Shown one piece after another: positions 1-7,937 of a DNA stretch of 64,000 nucleotides (positions within the stretch are counted from its first letter, which is position 1; each line of letters begins with the position of its first letter). The DNA lies in assembly GCF_032302195.1 (NCBI RefSeq), contig NZ_CP135275.1:2170001-2234000 (forward strand), read 5' to 3'. The translations under genes were made by a program, and so were the position numbers. The notes under the pieces are model-generated. The model was given only the letters and a program-made list of their open reading frames with translations, made no database searches and was not told the DNA's origin. Origin of the DNA: Paenibacillus sp. MMS20-IR301. GTDB lineage: Bacteria > Bacillota > Bacilli > Paenibacillales > Paenibacillaceae.

Positions 1-40
1 AAAATATCTTTTTAAAATTGTCTGTTTCCGGAATGTCCAT
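1..40 (-). CDS. 5' end of an unidentified gene, cut by window edge
   Basis: Only the first 13 codons are inside the window. The start is ATG at 38-40 on the minus strand, preceded by a strong AAGGAGGAT ribosome binding site at 48-56. The visible peptide begins MDIPETDNFKKIF. This is too short to assign a family. I infer a real gene only because the ribosome binding site is good and the frame is open to the edge. Confidence 0.55.
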   Translation of the reverse strand, partial: MDIPETDNFKKIF

Positions 41-269
41 CCGTTAAATCCTCCTTATCCGCTGCAGCTATAAGTAAGACGAAGGCCGGCGCCAATTTGT
101 ATCATTTCCGTTCAAGAAGTTCCCTCTCTTTGTACCATAGACCCTCCGGATACGCAAAACAACCCCAAATCGTGGGGCTTTAGCGTTCTAACAGTTATAT
201 TGAGTATTCATATAAATACCATCTGCAAGGTCTGAATATCCATATTTGTGACAAAAATCAAAAAAATAA

Positions 270-286
270 CGCATGGAATCCATGCG
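270..286. promoter_or_regulatory. 17-bp perfect palindrome, candidate operator
   Basis: CGCATGGA and TCCATGCG are 8-bp arms around a single A. The one-base centre suggests a dimeric protein site rather than an RNA hairpin. It ends 6 bp before the -35 box of the Met-rich gene, a usual place for an activator or an occluding repressor. The binding protein is unknown. Confidence 0.5.
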
Positions 287-292
287 AAATAG

Positions 293-321
293 TTGAAGCT
301 GTCGGTAAAATATAGTAATTT
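293..321 (+). promoter_or_regulatory. putative sigma-A promoter of the Met-rich gene
   Basis: TTGAAG at 293-298 and TAATTT at 316-321 are separated by 17 bp. The match to consensus is moderate, and the position fits a short leader before the ATG at 363. Confidence 0.5.
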
Positions 322-362
322 ATAAAGTGTAATCTATTATAACTTGAGAGGTGGAGCTAACA

Positions 363-575
363 ATGGAAAAAATGTGTATGGAAATGATGATGAATATGTG
401 CATGGAAGACATGATGTGTAAGATGAACAACATGAAGATGTGCATGGAAATGATGACAAAGATGGGCATGATGGACATGGATATGGACATGATGATGAAG
501 AAAATGCAGGAATGCGATGAAATGATGACAATGTGCATGACCATGATGCGTGAAGGAATGCAAATGTCCAAGTAA
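363..575 (+). CDS. methionine/cysteine-rich small protein, putative metal-binding
   Basis: This gene encodes 70 residues, of which 33 are Met and 6 are Cys. Four MCM tripeptides lie at residues 4-6, 12-14, 26-28 and 57-59, with many MxM and MM pairs between them. The rest is almost only E, D, K, N, T, G and Q; there is no Leu, Ile, Val, Ala, Phe, Tyr, Trp, His or Pro. A GTG at 351 is in frame, but GAGAGGTGG at 346-354 is placed to serve the ATG at 363. A promoter lies upstream and a terminator at 655-689. Thioether and thiol clusters are known Cu(I) and Ag(I) ligands in CopA/PcoA-, CusF- and Ctr1-type Met motifs, so soft-metal binding is a reasonable inference. With no signal peptide it should be cytosolic. 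I recognise no family. Confidence 0.8.
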   Translation: MEKMCMEMMMNMCMEDMMCKMNNMKMCMEMMTKMGMMDMDMDMMMKKMQECDEMMTMCMTMMREGMQMSK

Positions 576-592
576 GCAGCAAGCAAGCTGGT

Positions 593-617
593 AAAGTGAA
601 TCCGCTAAATTCACTTT
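593..617 (+). terminator. stem-loop after the Met-rich gene
   Basis: AAAGTGAAT at 593-601 pairs with ATTCACTTT at 609-617 around a 7-nt loop. It lacks a strong U tract, so it may be a 3' stabiliser rather than the main terminator. Confidence 0.4.
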
Positions 618-654
618 AATTCTTAATCAGGCAAAGTATTCGTAAGCCGCAAGT

Positions 655-689
655 CATGGCAGAGCAGACTAACTGCATGCCATTTTTTT
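655..689 (+). terminator. Rho-independent terminator of the Met-rich gene
   Basis: ATGGCA at 656-661 pairs with TGCCAT at 678-683, an inner CAG/CTG extends the stem, and seven T follow. The orientation is plus. Confidence 0.65.
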
Positions 690-754
690 GTATGATAGAC
701 CTTATTATATCTCCGTAATACTCTTCTCTGTTTCTCTTAACTGACAACTTCACA

Positions 755-1069
755 TTATCTGATCTTAATGTACCGGTCCTGAATCTGCTTCGCGATGGTA
801 ATCCGCTCCATCTTCAGCTCCCAGATCTGTTCTTTCCACTGTTCACTCTCTCCGCCCGCCTCATGATCCCGCAGCTTATCAAATAACTGAAGCAGCCTAT
901 AATTAATCTGATCGAACCGTGACCACAGTTCTCTCACAGAGTCCGTATTTCTTTGCTCTTCGGCAAGCTTCGAATAATTCTTCAGACGGTCAAGGAGATC
1001 AGCCTGCCACTGTTCATCGTTAATTGCTGTGGCATAATTTAGCAGATCCAGATAATCATCGATTGACAT
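755..1069 (-). CDS. small conserved-looking protein, function unknown
   Basis: The protein has 104 residues starting MSIDDYLDLL. The frame is open from an ATG at 1087, but an AAGGGG ribosome binding site 9 nt before the ATG at 1069 points to the shorter start. The sequence is charged and mostly helical, with Glu, Lys, Gln and Trp spread along it, no membrane segment and no signal peptide. I do not recognise the family. It lies downstream of the PTS operon terminator, so it is probably transcribed alone. Confidence 0.7.
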   Translation of the reverse strand: MSIDDYLDLLNYATAINDEQWQADLLDRLKNYSKLAEEQRNTDSVRELWSRFDQINYRLLQLFDKLRDHEAGGESEQWKEQIWELKMERITIAKQIQDRYIKIR

Positions 1070-1141
1070 GTGTACCGACCCCTTCATTTGCTTATACCAA
1101 GTATTATACTCGGTATTATAGATATTTCAAGCCCCGGATGC

Positions 1142-1176
1142 AAAAAAAGTGCAGACATCAGGGATGCCTGCACTTT
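1142..1176 (-). terminator. terminator of the PTS operon
   Basis: AAAGTGCAG and CTGCACTTT form the stem, and on the minus strand it is followed by seven T. Confidence 0.8.
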
Positions 1177-1214
1177 GCAGAGGATTATAGGGGTAGGCCA
1201 GCTGTTACTGCGGA

Positions 1215-2666
1215 CTACATCAGCTTTTTGATATCATCCTTAATTTGCTCGGATTGCGGTCCGAATACGATTTGCACCGCACCCTGTCCGAGTCTCATTA
1301 CACCGGATGCCCCAAGCTGCTTCAGCGCAGCATCCTTTACTGCCTTCTCGTCATTGACGTTAAGGCGCAGACGGGTAATGCAGGCATCGATGCTGCGGAT
1401 ATTTGCCGGGCCGCCAATGTTTTCGAGAATTTTGGCTGCTCTGGAAGAGGCGGATACTTTTCCTCCGTCTTTAGCGAGATCTATAGTTTCATCATCTGTG
1501 TCATCTTCACGGCCCGGTGTTTTGAGCTTGAATTTGACGATGATGAAGCGGAACAGCACATAGTAGAGAACGAAGAATCCAAGACCTACAGGAATAAGCA
1601 CCCACGCATTCGTGGACAGCTTCATATTCAGCAGGTAGTCAATCAGACCGGCAGAGAAGCCAAAGCCCAGCTTCACATCCAGGATATACATCAGGAAGCC
1701 GGCGAAACCGGTAAGCAATGCATGAACCAGGTACAGCGCAGGTGCAAGGAACATGAAGGAGAATTCAAGCGGTTCAGTAATCCCTGTCAGGAACGAGGCA
1801 ATTGCAGAGCCGATGAAGATCGAAGCAACCATTTTCCGTTTTTCAGGCTTGGCAGTATGAATGAAGGCAAGGGCCGCACCCGGCAGGGCGAACATCATAA
1901 TCGGGAAGAACCCTGTCATAAACATTCCGGCAGATTTATCTCCGGCGAAGAAGCGCCACAGATCGCCGTGAACCACTTCTCCGGCTGTATTAGTGAAGTC
2001 ACCAAGCTGGAACCAGGCAATGGCGTTAATAACATGATGCAGACCAAATGGAATCAGCAGGCGGTTGGCCGTACCGAAGATGAAAGCGCCTACAGCTCCA
2101 AGGCCGACAACCCAGGTACCGAAGTCACTGATCACATCTTGAATCGGGCTCCAGACCATACCTACCAGTACTGCCAGAACCATTGTTGTTACGGCTGTAA
2201 TAATAGGGACAAAGCGTTTACCTGCGAAGAAGCCGAGCCAGTCGGGCATCTTGATATTATGATATTTCTTGTACAGGAACGCTGCCCATGCTCCGGCGAA
2301 GATCCCTCCCAGTACACCCATGTTAAGCTTCACATCGTCGCCGATAAAGGGCATTTGTGCCGGAATCACCTTGAGGATGCTGTCAAGAATCTGATAAGCG
2401 ATAAGTGCCGACAGGGCAGCTACTGCGTCCCCGGCAAAGCCGATCGCTACCCCGATAGCGAAGATCAGGGCAAGATTGCCGAAGATTGCTCCGGCGCCTG
2501 CATTCAGGAACGGTGCGACATACTGATTCAGGAATCTGCCGGCCGCCCCCATATGGAAGTCCTTCTCGTAATTGATCAATGCGAATCCTTGCAGAATTGC
2601 TGCTGCCGGCAATGTGGCTACCGGAAGCATTAGAGACTTACCTAGTTTCTGTAAAAAAGCTAACAT
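1215..2666 (-). CDS. nagE: N-acetylglucosamine-type PTS EIICB permease
   Basis: The 483-residue protein should import and phosphorylate an amino sugar at the membrane, taking phosphate from the EIIA encoded upstream. The N-terminal 380 residues are a hydrophobic EIIC domain with segments close to those of NagE as I recall it: LALIFAIGVA, FGLHHVINAIAWFQLGDFTN, FFPIMMFALPGAAL and FLTGITEPLEF. A linker with LKTPGRED leads to the EIIB domain, where the phospho-accepting Cys sits in DACITRLRL. No EIIA domain is fused, unlike the E. coli protein. Glucose cannot be excluded as a substrate from sequence alone. It is the last gene of the operon and is followed by a terminator. Confidence 0.88.
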   Translation of the reverse strand: MLAFLQKLGKSLMLPVATLPAAAILQGFALINYEKDFHMGAAGRFLNQYVAPFLNAGAGAIFGNLALIFAIGVAIGFAGDAVAALSALIAYQILDSILKVIPAQMPFIGDDVKLNMGVLGGIFAGAWAAFLYKKYHNIKMPDWLGFFAGKRFVPIITAVTTMVLAVLVGMVWSPIQDVISDFGTWVVGLGAVGAFIFGTANRLLIPFGLHHVINAIAWFQLGDFTNTAGEVVHGDLWRFFAGDKSAGMFMTGFFPIMMFALPGAALAFIHTAKPEKRKMVASIFIGSAIASFLTGITEPLEFSFMFLAPALYLVHALLTGFAGFLMYILDVKLGFGFSAGLIDYLLNMKLSTNAWVLIPVGLGFFVLYYVLFRFIIVKFKLKTPGREDDTDDETIDLAKDGGKVSASSRAAKILENIGGPANIRSIDACITRLRLNVNDEKAVKDAALKQLGASGVMRLGQGAVQIVFGPQSEQIKDDIKKLM

Positions 2667-2711
2667 AATGAAATCATCCCCTCGGTTTCATAATAGGTAT
2701 GCTATATGATT

Positions 2712-3221
2712 TTATTGCTGTGAAACCACTGTAAGTATGCTGTTTACCCCTGCAGCGACAGAGCCGTAATGGCCATGAACTGCCGGAACCGGGTCCCCGT
2801 TACTGGTGACTATAACCGGTGTAATTGTCCGGTAGCCGGCTGCCCGGATGGCCTCCAGATCGAATTCAATCAGCGTCTGGCCGGCTTCGACTGTATCCCC
2901 GTTAGCAATATGGCTGGTGAAGCCGCTTCCTTTCAAGCTGACTGTGTCAATGCCAATATGCATCAGCAGCTGCAGTCCGGATGGATGCTCAAGGATGACT
3001 GCGTGGCTGCTCTTCACAACATGGGCAATAGTTCCGCTAAAGGGGGCAATCAGCCGGCCCTCTGCCGGCTCGATTGCAATACCCTGACCCATATGTCCTC
3101 CGGCAAACGTCTCATCCGGTACCTCGGATAGCTCAACTGCCTGCCCGCTGACCGGAGCGAATATTTCAATGCTGGTCACAGCATGTTTCTCTTCTTTTTT
3201 GGATTTCCATCTGGAAAACAT
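2712..3221 (-). CDS. PTS EIIA, glucose family
   Basis: This 169-residue protein is a free-standing Crr-type EIIA that carries phosphate from HPr to EIIB. The active-site His lies in LLMHIGIDTV, and IFAPVSGQAVELSEVPDETF near the N terminus is typical of the fold. The start is set at ATG 3221, 8 nt after AGGAG; an upstream in-frame GTG at 3230 has no usable site. It lies 45 bp before nagE and 21 bp after the antiterminator gene, so the three form one operon and together make a complete sugar-specific PTS. Confidence 0.88.
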   Translation of the reverse strand: MFSRWKSKKEEKHAVTSIEIFAPVSGQAVELSEVPDETFAGGHMGQGIAIEPAEGRLIAPFSGTIAHVVKSSHAVILEHPSGLQLLMHIGIDTVSLKGSGFTSHIANGDTVEAGQTLIEFDLEAIRAAGYRTITPVIVTSNGDPVPAVHGHYGSVAAGVNSILTVVSQQ

Positions 3222-3242
3222 ATCATTCACTCCTATCCGCTG

Positions 3243-4109
3243 CTATTTGTTTTTCTCTATGGTCTGGAATAACCGGCGCAGATGCATTGCGAGGAAGCAC
3301 ATTTCTTCTTCCGGCACCTCTACACCGAGTTTGCCCTGCATGATCGTCCCCATCTTCCGGGCTAGCTTGTATTCATCCTTATATTCCTTCTTGATATGCT
3401 TCACGAAGGGGTTATCAATAAGCGAACCCTGCAGAATCCGCTCGATTGAGAATCTCAGATGAATCATCAGCCGGACATGATTCATGCTGCCCTGTTCAAA
3501 ATTAATATTGCGTTCACTGCGGATCATATCCATCAGCTCGCTTACAATATTGGAGGCTTTGACGAGTTGGCCGACCGGTACGTTGCTGACCGCAGAGTAT
3601 ACGTGGTAAGTAAGAAAACCCACCTCATCCTCCGGGATTTGCAGTCCGAATTCAGCACTGATTTTCTCCGCCGCCTTGTAAGCGATCTCAAATTCCTTAG
3701 GAAATGTCATTCGGGTTTCCTCAAGAAACGGATTGACAATGTCCATCCCGCCCCGCAAACGGAAGATGGTAAACTGGATATGGCTGGGGAGCGCCAAATA
3801 GATTTTGTCGTTTAACTTGCCGGGAAACTCACGGGCGATATCTGCAATGATGTCATCTGTTATCTTCATTACTTTGGGATCAATGTCTTCCAGCAAAATC
3901 TGATATTGGCTCCATTCTTCCCGGTCCTCCAGCCGAAACAGCTTCTCGATCCGGCTGTCATTTCCGTCAATCACCCCTGAGTCTTTGACCGCAAATCCGA
4001 TCCCCTTGCCAATGATTACGTACTCCTTGCTTTTCTTGCCTCCCTGAACCATTACGACGTTGTTCCCAATCACCCGCAGAACCTGAAATTGTTCATTTTC
4101 CCTCGCCAA
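3243..4109 (-). CDS. glcT: GlcT/LicT-type PRD antiterminator
   Basis: The 288-residue protein binds RNA and prevents termination when its sugar is present. The N-terminal about 60 residues are a CAT RNA-binding domain (VLRVIGNNVVMV, then VIIGKGIGF). Two PRD domains follow, with candidate regulatory histidines in LPSHIQF, LTYHVYSAV, MIHLRFSIER and LAMHLRRLF. I chose TTG at 4107-4109 because AAGGAGG lies 7 nt before it; the longer ATG frame starts inside the leader terminator. It is first in the operon. The RAT and terminator upstream mean it should act on its own message. The name follows B. subtilis GlcT, though the linked permease looks GlcNAc-specific. Confidence 0.88.
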   Translation of the reverse strand: MARENEQFQVLRVIGNNVVMVQGGKKSKEYVIIGKGIGFAVKDSGVIDGNDSRIEKLFRLEDREEWSQYQILLEDIDPKVMKITDDIIADIAREFPGKLNDKIYLALPSHIQFTIFRLRGGMDIVNPFLEETRMTFPKEFEIAYKAAEKISAEFGLQIPEDEVGFLTYHVYSAVSNVPVGQLVKASNIVSELMDMIRSERNINFEQGSMNHVRLMIHLRFSIERILQGSLIDNPFVKHIKKEYKDEYKLARKMGTIMQGKLGVEVPEEEMCFLAMHLRRLFQTIEKNK

Positions 4110-4148
4110 GTTCTCCCTCCTTTCCATCCATTGCCCTAATTTTCGCAC

Positions 4149-4196
4149 AAAAAAGAGCCAAGACTGACTCAAATGAATGAGATCAGATCTTGGCTC
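4149..4196 (-). terminator. leader terminator (attenuator) of the PTS operon
   Basis: On the minus strand, GAGCCAAGA pairs with TCTTGGCTC, an inner stem extends it, and six T follow. It lies between promoter and glcT, so it should cut off the whole operon by default. Confidence 0.85.
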
Positions 4197-4218
4197 ATGC
4201 CCTGTAAAGGTAACACGC
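4192..4218 (-). promoter_or_regulatory. ribonucleic antiterminator (RAT) for the GlcT-like protein
   Basis: The minus strand reads GTGTTACC, a short loop, then GGCATGAG. This matches the GTTAC...GGCA(T)GA pattern of RAT elements in ptsG, sacB and licS leaders. Its 3' part shares GAGCC with the 5' arm of the leader terminator, which makes the two structures mutually exclusive. Confidence 0.75.
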
Positions 4219-4249
4219 CACTTGCATATAAATGATCATTTATGATCTC

Positions 4250-4278
4250 ATCATAAATCATACCTTGTATTCCGTCAA
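4250..4278 (-). promoter_or_regulatory. sigma-A promoter of the PTS operon
   Basis: TTGACG (4273-4278) and TATGAT (4250-4255) are separated by 17 bp on the minus strand. The RAT begins about 30 nt downstream. Confidence 0.8.
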
Positions 4279-4388
4279 TGGATTTTTACAAAAGTCAAGT
4301 TTTGCTCCCGGAGGCCTTGAATTAAGGCATCACCGCCATAGTCTGCACCATGAACCAGTCTTTATGCACTCTTCTATATACAAATCAC

Positions 4389-4434
4389 AAAAAAGAGCGG
4401 GGCAGCACTCCTTGTTGAGTTCTGCCCCGCTCTT
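4389..4434 (-). terminator. terminator of the hybrid histidine kinase gene
   Basis: GAGCGGGGCAG pairs with CTGCCCCGCTC, followed by six T on the minus strand. Confidence 0.85.
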
Positions 4435-4446
4435 TAGTTATACCGC

Positions 4447-7209
4447 CTAACCCTTGTCCCGTATCCACCGGTACATCCGCGAAACGACATTTTGCAGATT
4501 CACCGGCTTGCTCATGAAATCGGTCGCCCCGGCAGCAAAACAGCGCTCCCGGTCATCCTTCATCGTCTTCGCTGAAATCGCAATAATCGGCAGATCCGGG
4601 AGCAGCAGCTCCTCACGGATAATGGACAGAGTATCGTAGCCATCCAGATTCGGCATCATGATATCCAGCAAAACGATGTCCAGATCAGGCTGCTCTCTGA
4701 CGATCTGCAGACATTCGTAGCCTGTCTGGGCGGTTAATATATTCATCCCGTAAGGCTCCAGCCCCTGCTCCAGAGCAAAGATATTACGTGAATCATCATC
4801 CACAATCAGTACAGTTCTGCCATGCAGCTTCGCATATTCCTTCTCAAACTGCAGCGCTCCGCGTTCCACTGCCTGGTCCTCAGCAGCCGGATTCTCCAGC
4901 TCCACAGAAGCGGCCGCCTGCACCTGGCCAAGCTGCGTCAGGCCGGACAGCGGCAAGGATATCGGCTCAAGCTCGAAGTCCTCTTCACGCAGCGGAAGGT
5001 AGAGGGTAAACGTACTGCCTGCGCCTTCTTCACTAACCAGGCCAATATGCCCGCCGAGCAGCTTGGCCAGCTGAAGCGAGATGGATAGCCCTAATCCGGT
5101 TCCCCCGAATTTACGGGCCGTTGTTCCGTCAGCCTGACGGAATGCTTCGAAGATGAGCTCACGGTTCTCCGCAGATATGCCGATACCGGTATCAGTGACC
5201 GCAAAGGCCAGCACAGGTTCATTGATCAGGTAATACGGATCTGAATAGGCATCGAGCTTCCGGATATCTACAGTAACAGAGCCCTGATGGGTGAATTTGA
5301 AGGCATTAGACAACAGATTGCGCAGAATCTGATGCAGCCGCATTTCATCCGTAAAGAACAGGTCAGGAACCTCCTCACCAAGCGCCACTGTAAAATCCAG
5401 ACTTTGTCCCTCCGCCTGCTTGCCGAAATAACCCTGCAGCAGAGACGGCAGCTCTGTGAGATTAACTGCATCCATTTCCACCAGCATTTTGCCGGCCTCA
5501 ACCTTCGACAGATCAAGGATATCATTAATCATTCCAAGCAGATCACTGCCGGAATTGTAGATAACCGAAGCATAACCCTGTTCTTCTTCCGACAATGTAT
5601 GATTGCGGTTCTCTGTCAGCAGCTGGGAAAGAATCAGCATACTGTTAAGCGGAGTGCGCAGTTCATGCGACATATTCGCCAGAAATTCGGACTTGTAACG
5701 TGAGCTGAGCTCCAGCTGTTCATTATACCGTTCCAGCTCGACAGCCGCGTTCTCGGCCACTGACTTCTGATCCTCCAGCTCTTTGTTGACCGTCAGCAGT
5801 TCACTCGTCTGGTTCTGCAGCTCCTCCGTCTGTACCTGCAGCTCTTCAGACTGTACCTGCAGCTCTTCAGACTGCACCTGGAGCTCTTCATTCATGACCT
5901 GTGATTCATGCAGAAGCCTTTGAATTTCCATCCGGGTCATTACGGAATTCACAGTAACGCCCATAAGCTGCAGCAATTCATTCAACAGGGCAAAATGATA
6001 AGGAGCCCACCGTGTAAGTGCAGCTACTTCAAGAACGGCTACCGTCTTGCTCTCAAAAATAATAGGAGCAATCACCGCAAACCGCGGAGCGGTTCTACCC
6101 AGTCCGGACGCGATCTGGATGTAATGATCCGGCAGCTGCTCAACTATGTTCAGCCGCTGATCCAGGGCACACTGGCCAACCAGCCCCTCACCCAGATGGA
6201 TGATATCCGTTCCCGGGCGGGCTTCCTTGTTCTCGGCACCTGCATAGGTATACATACGCTCATACAGCTTGTCCTGATTGAGGACAAATAGGGCGGCATA
6301 CTGCATTTCCACCATGACCGATAAGCGGCTGACAAAGATTTGGCAGAGGGAGGACATGTCCGTCGTCTCCTGGAGTGCCATGGACATTGAAGCAAGCTGC
6401 TCGCTTGTCCACTGATCCCGCTGCACCGTATCCAGCAGGCCGTTGGTCGCTTCACCCAGCTCATAAATCTCATCAAAAGTCTTCACCGTAATACGATCCG
6501 ACCTGTTTCCGCCATTCGCAATACTGTTGATTGCCTGAATCACATTGTGCAGCGGATTTACGATACTTGCCGAGAGCAAATATGTAATCAGTAAGGCCAG
6601 CCCGGCGACGAAGCCCCAGAGAATGTACATCGTAGTCAGCAGCTTCTGGTTGCTGTCTTTAAGATTGCTTATCCGCTCGTTCGTCAGGCTCCGTTCAACG
6701 TCACGGAAGTAATCGGACTGTGTGCGGATGGCATCGATTACAATTTTTCCGGTATCATTACGAAAAAAAGCATTCACTTCCGCATTCCGGCCATTCTTCT
6801 TCAGGTCTACTACATATTGCCCGGCTTCATTGACCCACTTCTCGATATTGCCTTTGATATTCTCCAGATTACGGATCTGGTCCGGATTGTCCACAATCAG
6901 CCCGCTCAGCTTGGCAACATTAATCCGCCACTCTACAAGTCCGCTATTATACGGGGCCAGATAAGAGCCGTCTCCCGTTAGGGCGAATCCCCGTTGGCCG
7001 GTCTCCATATCCAGTACATTTTTCTCAATCTGATATGTAAGCTCGTGAACCTCGATATCATGGTCGCTCAGGAAGACCGTTTCCTGCTCCAGATCCGATA
7101 TCCGATTGGAGACTATAACCAGAAACAGACCCAGCATTAATAAAATAATGACATATCCTAGCGCAATTTTGCTGCGGATCTTCAAGCTCCACGCATGCTT
7201 CTCCGGCAA
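4447..7209 (-). CDS. hybrid sensor histidine kinase with receiver domain
   Basis: The protein has about 920 residues. Numbered from the TTG start, the order is: cytosolic tail and first membrane helix (about 10-35), a CHASE3-like extracellular region containing ETGQRGFALTG, a second helix near 195-210, HAMP, GAF, a coiled coil with repeats of EELQVQS, HisKA with the phospho-accepting His in FLANMSHELRTPLNS, an HATPase domain (FGGTGLGLSIS), and a C-terminal REC domain with the Asp in VLLDIMMPN. No Hpt domain follows, so phosphate may stay on the receiver or pass to a partner encoded elsewhere. An in-frame ATG at 7248 lacks a binding site; AGGGGAG lies 8 nt before the TTG at 7209. The ligand is unknown. 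The gene is monocistronic. Confidence 0.88.
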   Translation of the reverse strand: MPEKHAWSLKIRSKIALGYVIILLMLGLFLVIVSNRISDLEQETVFLSDHDIEVHELTYQIEKNVLDMETGQRGFALTGDGSYLAPYNSGLVEWRINVAKLSGLIVDNPDQIRNLENIKGNIEKWVNEAGQYVVDLKKNGRNAEVNAFFRNDTGKIVIDAIRTQSDYFRDVERSLTNERISNLKDSNQKLLTTMYILWGFVAGLALLITYLLSASIVNPLHNVIQAINSIANGGNRSDRITVKTFDEIYELGEATNGLLDTVQRDQWTSEQLASMSMALQETTDMSSLCQIFVSRLSVMVEMQYAALFVLNQDKLYERMYTYAGAENKEARPGTDIIHLGEGLVGQCALDQRLNIVEQLPDHYIQIASGLGRTAPRFAVIAPIIFESKTVAVLEVAALTRWAPYHFALLNELLQLMGVTVNSVMTRMEIQRLLHESQVMNEELQVQSEELQVQSEELQVQTEELQNQTSELLTVNKELEDQKSVAENAAVELERYNEQLELSSRYKSEFLANMSHELRTPLNSMLILSQLLTENRNHTLSEEEQGYASVIYNSGSDLLGMINDILDLSKVEAGKMLVEMDAVNLTELPSLLQGYFGKQAEGQSLDFTVALGEEVPDLFFTDEMRLHQILRNLLSNAFKFTHQGSVTVDIRKLDAYSDPYYLINEPVLAFAVTDTGIGISAENRELIFEAFRQADGTTARKFGGTGLGLSISLQLAKLLGGHIGLVSEEGAGSTFTLYLPLREEDFELEPISLPLSGLTQLGQVQAAASVELENPAAEDQAVERGALQFEKEYAKLHGRTVLIVDDDSRNIFALEQGLEPYGMNILTAQTGYECLQIVREQPDLDIVLLDIMMPNLDGYDTLSIIREELLLPDLPIIAISAKTMKDDRERCFAAGATDFMSKPVNLQNVVSRMYRWIRDKG

Positions 7210-7360
7210 TGGTCTATCTCCCCTATCGTGACTTATTGTAAACAGCATTCCCTATAATTGTAATTGCTGGAGAATGGCTTAACAAGTAGCCTGATTTCCT
7301 AGTACTCTTCTTATAGAGCACTTCGAGCAATCCAGCTATAACGGAATTTGCCATGCCGTT

Positions 7361-7747
7361 CTACAAATATCCTTCGCTGCGCGGAATGCGGTCCTTAAGC
7401 TGCCGTACATTCGTCTCCAGCCGGAGTACAATTTCCTCCAGATCCTTTGGATCAATACCCTTCATTAGGGTAACCGGTGCTGCTGCAGCCTGTTTGACTT
7501 CGGCTTTCATATCACGCAGCTCTTCCTGCTGTTCCTGCCATTTATCCATCAGATCGGCAATGGTGGCATAGAAGCGTTCATAGTCCTTTATTACGCTGTC
7601 CAGAAAAGTATCCACTTCCTCGGCATCATAACCGCGGAGCTTCATACTGAACTCTTTCTCGTGAATGGTAAGCGCATCAAGATTGATGCCAAGCTGGCTG
7701 AACAGCTTCCTTTGCTTGTCCAACCTGCGTTTCATATGTTCATCCAT
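7361..7747 (-). CDS. DivIVA/GpsB-family protein
   Basis: The 128-residue protein has the DivIVA N-terminal membrane-curvature and coiled-coil region: IHEKEFSMKLRGYDAEEVDTFL is the family signature, followed by a coiled coil to about residue 82 and a short C-terminal helix (residues 90-120). Its length and layout fit GpsB, which couples cell-wall synthesis to division; a diverged DivIVA paralogue is the alternative. The start has AGGAGG 9 nt upstream. It is divergent from the DksA-like gene and 151 bp upstream of the kinase gene. Confidence 0.75.
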   Translation of the reverse strand: MDEHMKRRLDKQRKLFSQLGINLDALTIHEKEFSMKLRGYDAEEVDTFLDSVIKDYERFYATIADLMDKWQEQQEELRDMKAEVKQAAAAPVTLMKGIDPKDLEEIVLRLETNVRQLKDRIPRSEGYL

Positions 7748-7937
7748 TTCATATAACCTCCTATGTTATCCTGCATTCATCCGGCAGTAACCATTATAAC
7801 AGGGTCAACAGCATGTGAAAATATCACTAAAGTTGCAGATCGGTACATATTTCCCGTGCTGATTGCCTCTCCGCACAATAGGGTAAGGAATGACTACTGC
7901 AGTATTACTACTCCGCAAAAGAAAGGAAGATGACCAC

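Larger units (their letters stand above)
41..362. other. gene-free leader/intergenic region
   Basis: No coding region was recognised. It separates the divergent gene start at 40 from the Met-rich gene at 363. It contains a CCCC/GGGG hairpin with a short T run at about 162-184, the palindrome at 270-286 and the promoter at 293-321. Confidence 0.6.

Noticed and set aside
162..184. Riboswitch in the leader of the gene at 1-40
   Set aside because: Only one simple CCCC/GGGG hairpin is visible; no conserved riboswitch core was recognised.
357..614. His-rich minus-strand open frame opposite the Met-rich gene
   Set aside because: Every ATG read backwards gives CAT (His), so the composition is a mirror of the Met-rich gene. 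There is no ribosome binding site for the minus frame.
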